Assembly (NCBI GenBank): GCA_937864995.1 | Contig: CALMDL010000257.1 | Location: 1 to 8,501, forward strand | DNA: 8,501 bases | Direction of reading: 5' to 3' | Source of the DNA: an uncultured Candidatus Altimarinota bacterium | Lineage (GTDB): Bacteria > Patescibacteriota > Gracilibacteria > BD1-5 > UBA6164 | Shown: piece by piece, positions 1-6,203 of the stretch | Layout of the letters: the number at the start of each line of letters is the position of its first letter | How positions within the stretch are numbered: the first letter of the stretch is position 1 | Notes under the pieces: model-generated | Told to the model about the DNA's origin: nothing | The model's database searches: none | The model's input: the letters and a program-made list of their open reading frames with translations, nothing else | Program-made: the position numbers and the translations under genes

Positions 1-93
1 AAAGGTTGAAATAATATAAATTCAATTAGATCTCTACTTAGATTGTATTGAGTAAAAACAAGTAAAAGAATAAATTTAAAAGTTTTAGATTAA
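1..93 (+). CDS. C-terminal tail of an unrecognised upstream gene (partial)
   Basis: The first reading frame of the window stays open from base 1 to a TAA at 91-93 when TGA is read as glycine, giving 30 residues that end in RLYGVKTSKRINLKVLD. The other two plus-strand frames close within about 20 bases. The tail is basic and mixed in character with no membrane helix, and I do not recognise a family. It ends 16 bases before the next start, so the two genes could be in one transcript. With so short an open stretch in AT-rich DNA, chance is a real alternative. Confidence 0.45.
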
Positions 94-109
94 TATTAAT
101 TATTAAAAT

Positions 110-541
110 ATGATAGTAGAAACAGCATATGCAATAGAAACTGGAGCTTCAATATTTTCAAATAATATGGAGTTTTGAGATTTTGTTCTGTTAGCTATTT
201 CAATTTTCGTTTTAGCATCTTGAATGTTTTCAATTTTATTCATTCTATGGGGGTGATTATTATTGATTTTATCTGGAGGTAAAGATGAAAAAATCAAACC
301 TGCTATAAATACAATTAGATATGCAGTTATCTGAATAATAGTAACTGTTTTTACAATATTTGTATTTCCAATATTTTGAAGATTATTAGGACTTGATGTT
401 GAAAAATATGCAGAACCTAAAAGAATATTTGAAAAAATAGAAGAAATTTGAGTTAAACTTTTTTGAAATTCATCATCAGTGGATACTGTAAATACTATAA
501 ATGATATAGATACACTTCCTTCAGACTTTTCAGATTTATAA
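110..541 (+). CDS. VirB2/TrbC-like two-helix membrane protein
   Basis: The 143-residue product (table 25) has two strong hydrophobic helices at about residues 25-54 and 69-88. They are joined by a short polar loop with SGGKDEKIKPAINTI, followed by a charged tail of about 55 residues. A helix, then GG-D-E-K-IK, then a second helix is the layout of the VirB2/TrbC pilin-like proteins common in Patescibacteria, and the operon at 4842-7178 carries the same unit. No cleavable signal peptide is evident, because the first 24 residues are only mildly hydrophobic. ATG 110 is chosen because an in-frame TAA lies at 104-106. About eight glycines are written TGA. No Shine-Dalgarno sequence precedes the start. 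The role is inferred to be an envelope or secretion-apparatus subunit. Pilin assembly has not been shown, and the conserved two-helix fold could equally be a small membrane scaffold. Confidence 0.75.
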
Positions 542-542
542 T

Positions 543-572
543 AAAAAACAGAGGTTTTATCCTCTGTTTTTT
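543..572. terminator. Bidirectional Rho-independent terminator
   Basis: The arms AAAAAACAGAGG (543-554) and CCTCTGTTTTTT (561-572) pair perfectly around the six-base loop TTTTAT. Because the A-run and T-run are symmetrical, the hairpin can end both the plus-strand gene stopping at 541 and the convergent minus-strand gene, whose stop codon is at 572-574. Confidence 0.88.
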
Positions 573-991
573 TATATGCTTATATCTTTTTTAAATAAAA
601 AATAAATCCATTTTTGAAATATAGTCATTTCTTTTGTATCGGTATTATTTATATTTTCAGTTTCTATTATTTCTTTTACTTCTTCTCTATATTCATCAAT
701 TTCTTTTGTAAATTTATTATATTTATCTTCACTAGTTAAATAAATAACTTTTTCACCTCTATTTTTAAATCATTGCTCTTCTTTTAATATTTTGTTTTTA
801 TAAGCAGTTGAAGTTTTGTATTGTATGATTTCACTTGCTTTAATTATTTTTGTTTCTATTTCTTTGTTTAGTGTAGTTATATAATCTATGTGAGAATTTA
901 TTTTATATTCATTGTATTTAAACCTTCCAATCAATAGTAAAATATACAAAGTTATAACTATCATTATAAGAAAAACATATTGTTTTTTCAT
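572..991 (-). CDS. FtsB/DivIC-like septum formation initiator
   Basis: This 139-residue protein has a short cytoplasmic start (MKKQ), one transmembrane helix at about residues 5-22 and a charged, probably coiled-coil segment at about 28-60. The stretch ILKEEQGFKNRGEKVIYLT follows at 68-86. It matches the end of the coiled coil in FtsB/DivIC proteins, where a conserved Gly and a PGE-V-Y turn occur. FtsB and DivIC bridge early and late division proteins at the septum. A hydrophobic patch IFQKWIYFLF (124-133) near the C-terminus may contact the membrane or a partner. The glycine at residue 74, in the diagnostic motif, is written TGA, so the standard code would cut the protein in half. It is divergent from the FecR gene, with 63 bases between the two starts. 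The family match rests on architecture and one motif, so an unrelated single-pass coiled-coil protein is possible. Confidence 0.68.
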
Positions 992-1041
992 ATTTTTTGA
1001 GTTTTAAGATTTTTTATATAATATATATGTGTTTACTATCT

Positions 1042-1054
1042 TATAATACTTATA
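1042..1054 (+). promoter_or_regulatory. Candidate leaderless promoter for the FecR gene
   Basis: A perfect TATAAT at 1042-1047 is followed by only seven bases before ATG 1055. Normal spacing would put transcription start at or next to the A of the start codon, giving an mRNA without a 5' leader. No convincing -35 box is seen 15-18 bases upstream. TATAAT occurs by chance in DNA this AT-rich, so this is a suggestion only. Confidence 0.4.
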
Positions 1055-2242
1055 ATGCAAAAAATAGAAAATAAATTTATATATTTTATATTGATTTTAC
1101 TTGTTTTTATAATTTGATTTTCAATATATATATCTTTGTTCAAAAAATGAGTTGATAGAAACTCATATGTTGAGTTAATAGAATGAGAAGCATATGTAAA
1201 TGATGTGTTTTTGGTTAAAAATCAAAAACATAAACTTACATTAAATGATATTGTTAAAACTACAAAAGAAGAATCACTTGCAATTATTGAATGGTGAGAT
1301 TGAAGTGTAACAAGACTTTGATGAAATACTTCAGTTCAAGTTAATGAATTATATGTTTCTAATAATAAAGAAAAATTAAATATATCTTTTGAATTAATGA
1401 ATTGAAAAACATGGTCAAATGTAATTAGTTTTGTACCTGAAGATTCATATTTTAAACAAACTTTTGCCGATACTGAAGCAGCTGTTAGATGAACTATTTT
1501 TAATGTAGATTTAGAAAAAGATTATTTATATGTTGTGGATCATAAAGTAGAGTTAACAAAATCATCTTGAGACACTATTGTTGTTGATGAAAAAAAGCCT
1601 ATTTCATTATCTAATTTTACATTTATTCAATTAGAAGAATTTATAAGAAGTATTAGAGATAATGCATTTGATGAATTAAATAGAAAATTTGATATTGAGT
1701 TATTAAATAAATTAAAATTAGAGTTACAAGCAAAAATTAATAATTTAGTTGCTTTAAGTAATAGTAAAGTTGAAAATTTATCTATAGAAGATAAAACAAA
1801 ACTTTATAATGAATTATTGTCTTCGTATCAAGAATTAAATTTTGTTTCCTCAGAAGATGATAAACAACTATTTAATTTAAAGCTTTCAATTAAAGAAAAA
1901 CTTTTAAATATTGCTCCAGAAAATGAAAAAAAAGCAATTGTAGAGAGTTTTGTTTATGACTTAAAGGATTCTATAGCAACAAAGAGTTATGATTCTTTAG
2001 ATTGAATTTTAACAGTAATAAATTCTAATTCTAATTATGTTGATATTAAAGAACAAGTATTACCATATCTAGAAAAAATTAATTTGGTAGATAGTGTTAA
2101 AGAATCACTTTTAAATAATATAAATTTATTAAAAAATACTTTTTGATCTAATGATTCAAATGTGTTAGAAAAAATTTCTGAAGTGGAAAACTCTGCAAAA
2201 ACTGTTATTTGAGATAAAATTAATACTTTAATTAATAATTAG
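1055..2242 (+). CDS. Membrane-anchored FecR-domain protein
   Basis: The 395-residue product starts with a transmembrane anchor (about residues 9-28). A FecR domain follows at about 37-180, with AIIEWGDGSVTRLGGNTSV at 77-93 and EAAVRGTIFNVDL at 141-153. Both are typical FecR-fold beta-strand motifs. Residues 190-395 are mostly helical and charged and match nothing I recognise. The TM-first order places the FecR domain outside the cytoplasmic membrane. The codons for E-W-G-D-G are GAA TGG TGA GAT TGA, so TGG (Trp) and TGA (Gly) are used side by side with different meanings. The gene lies 6 bases upstream of the CHASE2-adenylate cyclase. FecR genes next to CHASE2 cyclases are known in other bacteria, which supports a joint envelope-sensing role. 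The ligand is unknown. ATG 1055 is the first start; no Shine-Dalgarno sequence is present. Confidence 0.82.
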
Positions 2243-2248
2243 TAAATT

Positions 2249-4366
2249 TTGAGTAATAAATTCTTACAAAATAGAGTTGTTTTAACTATATTTATTTCAA
2301 GTTTTATACTATTTTTAGTTTTGATATTAAGTAATCCTTTTTATGTTATAAATGAAAAAATAAAATCATTTATAATAAAAACTAAAAATGAAATATATAT
2401 ACTAGATGAAACAAAAGTAAATCAACTTATAAACAATGATATAGTTGTTGTTACATTTGATGAAAAAACTTTGGATAAATTGTGATTTCCAATTTCTAGA
2501 AGAGATTATAAGCCAATTATAGAAAATTTAAATAATGCATGAGCAGAAATAATTGGTTTTGATATAATTTTTGCAAATAATAATAATTTAGATCCAGAAT
2601 GAGATGATATTTTTGCACAAGCAATAAATTCTGCATGAAATGTAGTATTATGATGAGCAATTATTTCTAAATCATTTAGTTGAGAGACTTTGGGAATAAT
2701 TGAAAAACCATTGGATAAATTTTTATCTTGAGCTTTATCTTTTGGTTATTATCAACCAAATGTAGATACTAAAACAAATATGGTAACAAGTTTTAGACCA
2801 TCTACTAATATATATAATTCAGATAAAACAATTTCAAATTACACACATTTTAGTATTTCTATATTAAAAGCATATTTTTCAAGAATTTATAATAAAGATT
2901 TTATAAATTATGAATTTAAAGATTCAGATTTTTATTATGTAAGACCAGATTATAAAATACCTTTTTTACTTTCTTGAGCTAAAGATGTATTGGTTAATTT
3001 TATACCATTACCAGAAACAAAAGAAAATAAATATTCTAAATTCCCCTCTTATTCATTTTTAGATGTATATGAGAATAAGATAAATCCAAAAGATTTTGAA
3101 TGAAAGATTGTTTTAATTTGAGCAACAGCTAAAGGAATTAAAGATATATTTGAAACTCCGAATGGTATAGAATATTGAGTTTATGTTTTAGCAAATGTAA
3201 TAAATACTATATTAACTAAAAATTATTTATTATATTTGGATAAAAACTTAGAGATTTTATTAATATTTACTCTTATTTTATTATCAGTTTATTCTAATTT
3301 GTCTCGTTCTGGATATGTTTTAGTATTTAGTAATATAGCTATTACCTCTATATTTTTAGTTATATTTCCCATAACTATTCTTATATTTACATCATATCTT
3401 TTAAATCATTTATTTGAATTGTTTTTCGCACTTGTTTTATCTCTTACTATTTCAAATACAGTAAAATATATAGTTGAAAATAAAAATAAAAATAAATTAA
3501 ATAAAGCTCTTTCAGAATATGTATCAAAGGCTATTGCTGATGAAGTATTATCAAATTCGTGAAAAATAAATCTTGATTGAGAAAGAAAAAATTTAGCAAT
3601 TTATTTTTCTGATATAGAATGATTTACTACAATTTCAGAAAAATTTGAACCAGAAGAACTAGTTGCATTTCTTAGAGAATTTTTATCGGAAATGTCTGAT
3701 ATAATAATGGATGAGAAATGATTTATAAATAAATATGAATGAGATGCTATAATGGCACTCTGGTGAGCTTTTACTCCTTATGATAATTCAGCATACAATG
3801 CATGTATTTCAGCTTTATACCAACAAAAAAGACTTTTAGAATTAAATGAAATATGGTGAAAACGTGGCTTTTCTACAATAAAAGTTAGAATTGGTTTACA
3901 TACTTGAGAGGCAATTGTGTGAAATATATGATCATCATGAAGAAAAATGGAATTTACTGCTCTTTGAGATAGTGTTAATCTTGCTTCTCGTTTAGAATGA
4001 GTAAATAAATTTTATTGAACATATATATGTGCAAGTGAAACAATATACGAAGAAGTAAAAGATCAATTTGAGTTTAGGTATCTTGATAAAATCAGAGTTA
4101 AATGAAAAAGTAAGCCTATAAAAATATACGAATTATTATGATTAAAGTGAGAAGTTAGTGATAATATTTTAAATATAAGAAGTTTATTTGAAGATGCTTT
4201 AAATTTATATAATTCAAGAGATTTTTTATCAGCAAAAAATTCATTTTTAGAATTAATAAAATTATGAGATAATGCTAGTAAGTTTTATTTAGAAATGTCA
4301 GAATTTTATATTAAAAATCCTCCTTCTGTTGATTGGGATGGGGTTTCTGAAATGAAATGAAAATAA
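2249..4366 (+). CDS. CHASE2-domain class III adenylate cyclase
   Basis: This 705-residue membrane enzyme is expected to make cAMP from ATP. It has an N-terminal helix (about 11-29) and an extracytoplasmic CHASE2 sensor (about 60-325). The sensor contains VVVTFDEKTLDKLG near its start and KIVLIGATAKGIKD then YGVYVLANVINTIL near its end. Three or four membrane helices follow (about 334-412), then the cyclase domain (about 445-630). The metal-binding aspartates are D455 (FSDIEGFT) and D499 (KYEGDAIMAL). K495 and T570 are the adenine-selecting pair usual for class IIIb cyclases. N577 and R581 (GDSVNLASRLEG) stabilise the transition state. The C-terminal NPPSVDWDGV is typical of CHASE2 cyclases. 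By my hand count about three quarters of the glycines are TGA. The start is TTG 2249, because a TAA lies at 2243-2245 and no ATG precedes the first helix. It is co-transcribed with the FecR gene. Confidence 0.94.
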
Positions 4367-4373
4367 TAAAAAA

Positions 4374-4408
4374 AATTAGTCAAAAAAAATTTGACTAATT
4401 TTTTTTTT
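4374..4408 (+). terminator. Rho-independent terminator of the FecR-cyclase operon
   Basis: An 11-bp stem AATTAGTCAAA (4374-4384) pairs with TTTGACTAATT (4390-4400) around five A residues. A run of T residues follows to 4408, and flanking A and T runs lengthen the stem. It lies 8 bases after the cyclase stop codon. Confidence 0.87.
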
Positions 4409-4417
4409 ACATATAAT
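4391..4417 (+). promoter_or_regulatory. Candidate tRNA promoter overlapping the terminator
   Basis: TTGACT (4391-4396) and TATAAT (4412-4417) are separated by 15 bases and lie about 21 bases before tRNA-Glu. The -35 box sits in the descending arm of the cyclase terminator, so one sequence may end one transcript and start the next. The spacer is short (17 is usual) and T-rich. Confidence 0.5.
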
Positions 4418-4438
4418 TGGTTTTGCAATAAGAAATGA

Positions 4439-4513
4439 GCGGCTATCGTCTAGTGGTTAGGACATCGGGTTTTCATCCCGGTAACCGGAGTTCGATTCTC
4501 CGTAGCCGTACCA
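4439..4513 (+). tRNA. tRNA-Glu(TTC), CCA encoded
   Basis: The 75-nt cloverleaf has acceptor GCGGCTA pairing with TAGCCGT (first pair G-U). The D arm contains GTCTAGTGGTTAGGAC, and the anticodon stem TCGGG/CCCGG encloses the loop TTTTCAT with anticodon TTC at 4472-4474. The T arm is CGGAG-TTCGATT-CTCCG. The discriminator A is followed by a genomically encoded CCA. It resembles bacterial glutamate tRNAs closely. Confidence 0.95.
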
Positions 4514-4537
4514 AATACTTATTGCTATTTTTTTTAT

Positions 4538-4612
4538 CGCGGAGTGGAGAAGTGGTATCTCGTCGGGCTCATAACCCGAAGATCATAGGTTCAATTCCTA
4601 TCTCCGCAACCA
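4538..4612 (+). tRNA. Initiator tRNA-fMet(CAT), CCA encoded
   Basis: Anticodon CAT is at 4570-4572 in the loop CTCATAA. Two hallmarks mark it as the initiator rather than elongator tRNA-Met. The first acceptor position is an unpaired C facing A (CGCGGAG against CTCCGCA), and the anticodon stem carries three consecutive G-C pairs (GGG/CCC). CCA is encoded at 4610-4612. It follows tRNA-Glu by 24 bases and is probably co-transcribed with it. Its last 21 bases and the 6 bases after it recur at 4759-4785. Confidence 0.94.
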
Positions 4613-4618
4613 AATTAA
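4592..4618 (+). repeat. 27-nt direct repeat, copy 1 (3' end of tRNA-fMet)
   Basis: This copy runs from the tRNA T loop through the encoded CCA and six bases beyond. It is identical over 27 nt to 4759-4785. Repeats that restore a tRNA 3' end are the usual footprint of integrase-mediated insertion (att sites), but only about 140 bases lie between the copies. Confidence 0.9.
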
Positions 4619-4622
4619 AATG

Positions 4623-4664
4623 AAAATAAAGCATTGTTATAAAAAATAACGATGCTTTTATTTT
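4623..4664 (+). terminator. Rho-independent terminator after the tRNA pair
   Basis: AAAGCATTGTTAT (4628-4640) pairs with ATAACGATGCTTT (4646-4658) around five A residues, with one T-G wobble. A T-rich tail follows to 4664. It begins 11 bases after tRNA-fMet and probably ends the tRNA transcript. Confidence 0.8.
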
Positions 4665-4670
4665 ATCTTT

Positions 4671-4766
4671 AGGAATTGAAAAGGAGGGTTTTTCTGTAAG
4701 AAAAATTTTATTGTGACGAATAGGAACAATAAAAACGGGTGTCCGACCTGAAAGGCGACAATTCCT
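4671..4766 (+). ncRNA. Putative small structured RNA between two terminators
   Basis: The segment is bounded by a perfect 8-bp pairing, AGGAATTG (4671-4678) with CAATTCCT (4759-4766). Inside are two more hairpins, TTTTTC/GAAAAA (4689-4694 with 4700-4705) and TTTTATTGT/ACAATAAAA (4706-4714 with 4726-4734). A G/C-rich piece at 4737-4757 includes CCTGAAAGG. It carries AAGGAGGG (4681-4688), the only Shine-Dalgarno-like string I found in the window, but with no gene behind it. The following 19 bases copy the tRNA-fMet 3' tail including CCA. A plus-strand terminator lies at 4791-4827. No promoter is obvious, and I do not recognise an RNA family. It might instead be the remnant of a small inserted element. 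Confidence 0.35.
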
Positions 4767-4785
4767 ATCTCCGCAACCAAATTAA
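4759..4785 (+). repeat. 27-nt direct repeat, copy 2 (duplicated tRNA-fMet tail)
   Basis: This copy is identical to 4592-4618 and includes a second CTCCGCAACCA tail. The bases upstream do not resemble the rest of a tRNA, so this is not a second gene. Its first eight bases also form the closing helix of the putative RNA at 4671-4766. Confidence 0.9.
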
Positions 4786-4790
4786 GTATT

Positions 4791-4827
4791 AAAAAAGAAA
4801 GTGAAAAATAAACTCACTTTCTTTTTT
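4791..4827. terminator. Bidirectional Rho-independent terminator
   Basis: AAAAAAGAAAGTGA (4791-4804) pairs perfectly over 14 bp with TCACTTTCTTTTTT (4814-4827) around a nine-base loop. A- and T-runs on both sides allow it to stop the minus-strand pilin-like operon, whose last stop codon is at 4842-4844. It can also stop any plus-strand transcript through 4671-4785. Confidence 0.88.
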
Positions 4828-4841
4828 TTGTTATAAATTTT

Positions 4842-5285
4842 TTATTTATAAATCCATGGAGCAATTATTTGTAAAATTGGACCACTTAATAATAATAAAA
4901 TTAATCATATTAGAGTGGCTACAATTCTTTTTTTAGAATCATCTTTCATTGATTGATCAATTCATCACATACTATATAATATACCATTATATACTATAAA
5001 TAATACTCAACTTAACAATGCAATATATGTAAAATATTTTATTATATTACCAAGCATTTTTACTATTTGTGTAGCTCATTTCTCAACTTGACAATCATAT
5101 AATGCAGGATTTCAATTTTCATCTCTAATTATTTCTCATTTTTTATTTTTTACCTCATCACAAGTAACTCATGGTACTTTTTCTGTAACTCTAACTTTTA
5201 CTGTATCTCAAGATGCAGCAAAACTATAATTTATTTGAAATAATAAACTAGTTATTATGATTATACTTAATATTATTTTTTTCAT
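4842..5285 (-). CDS. Exported single-unit VirB2/TrbC-like protein
   Basis: The 147-residue protein begins with a clear Sec signal peptide (MKK, hydrophobic core, likely cleavage near residue 24 after SFAA). An extracytoplasmic stretch of about 50 residues contains two cysteines (about C42 and C65) that could form a disulfide. Two membrane helices (about 79-104 and 121-144) flank the loop MGGIDQSMKDDSKKR. Signal peptide, two helices and a short polar loop make the VirB2/TrbC pilin-like architecture. It is the last gene of a three-gene operon, and its ATG starts one base after the upstream stop (TAA-C-ATG), so translation is probably coupled. It carries one unit where its two upstream neighbours carry three each. 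It could be the structural subunit while the larger ones act as scaffold, but this is conjecture. Confidence 0.78.
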
Positions 5286-5286
5286 G

Positions 5287-6189
5287 TTAGAAGTTCATTA
5301 AATCATATAAAAATATATAAGAAACAAGTAATATAGCTGTTGCTAATACAGTATTTACAACTATACTTTTTCATTTTTTTGCTTTCTCCTCATCTCAACC
5401 TGATGTTATATAATAATATCATGCAAGAGTTAAGAAAAATATAGCAATAGGTCAAGCTAAGAATAATGCTAAGTTTGCAATAGTTTCAAAAATATCTTTT
5501 CAAGCAGAAATTTCTCCTTTATATGCAAATTTTTGCCAAGCTTCTATAAATCAAACAAATATTAGTCATATAACTGACCATATTATTTTATTTTTTGCTT
5601 CAGTAACTTGTTCTTCTCTTCATCTTGAAGAAATTATTTTTAATCATGCAATAATTATAATAGTAATTGCTAATCATACAAGAATAATTTCTAAAAATTT
5701 TATAACAGTGTTATTTAAAGTTATGACAAAAACATCAGTATTTATAAATAAATTTGTAGTTGATGTTGATATGTCATTACTCCAAGAGCTTCAAATTCAT
5801 CAATTTACGGTTGTTTTATCTCATTTTACAGCATTGTATATAGTTCAAGGCATATTTATAAAAAATAAACCTATAGCACTATACCAAATTGATCTTTTAG
5901 CATTTGATAATGATTCTTCATCTGTTCACATAGACATTATCATTTGTGCTCAAGAATATACTAAATATATAAGTAGTATTCATGAAAAAACATATTTTAT
6001 TTTACCTAATATAGTAAAAGAAACATATGAAACAGTATCTGATATATCTGAACTAGATCAACTTATAACAATTGATTTTTCATTTGTTATTCCATCTAAT
6101 CATTTTACATTTCAAGCATAAGTATCTGTTATTATAAATATGCTAAATAACGCAATGAGTGTTAGAATTATTTTTTTTGTAATTTTCAT
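5287..6189 (-). CDS. Three-unit VirB2/TrbC-like polytopic membrane protein
   Basis: The 300-residue protein has a signal peptide (likely cleavage near residue 25, TYA-GN) and three copies of a two-helix unit. The inter-helix loops are SMGTDEESLSNAKRS (86-100), SSRGREEQVTEAKNK (187-201) and TSGGDEEKAKKGKS (262-275). Each loop has hydrophobic helices on both sides. The third copy is closest to the VirB2/TrbC-like consensus seen in Patescibacteria. Ser/Thr/Asn/Gly-rich linkers (about 124-150) separate units 1 and 2. No cysteines are present. Most glycines in the loops and helices are TGA. ATG 6189 is the only sensible start. No Shine-Dalgarno sequence precedes it, only a TATAAT-like stretch and A-rich bases. 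It is the middle gene of the operon, 14 bases after its paralogue. The function is unknown; an envelope part of a type IV secretion-like machine is inferred. Confidence 0.78.
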
Positions 6190-6203
6190 ATTTTTTAATT
6201 ATA

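Noticed and set aside
103..297. Minus-strand 64-codon open frame
   Set aside because: It lies antisense to the VirB2-like gene at 110-541, whose helices and loop motif are convincing; this frame shows no family features.
770..3562. Several short separate genes (770-991 minus, 1817-2005, 2249-2485, 2780-2977, 3236-3562) suggested by standard-code reading
   Set aside because: They are pieces of three long genes interrupted only by TGA, which is glycine here. In-frame reading joins them into complete, recognisable proteins.
4435..4623. Plus-strand 62-codon open frame
   Set aside because: It spans two well-formed tRNA genes, so the open frame is incidental.
4711..4785. A 24-codon frame starting TTG within the orphan segment
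   Set aside because: The AAGGAGGG string is too far upstream (over 20 bases), the peptide would run through the tRNA-tail repeat, and the composition suggests structure rather than coding.
4759..4785. A second tRNA ending in CTCCGCAACCA
   Set aside because: No matching 5' acceptor, D arm or anticodon arm lies upstream; only the 3' tail is duplicated.
4592..4785. CRISPR array
   Set aside because: There are only two repeat copies, one of them part of a tRNA gene, with no further spacers and no cas genes.
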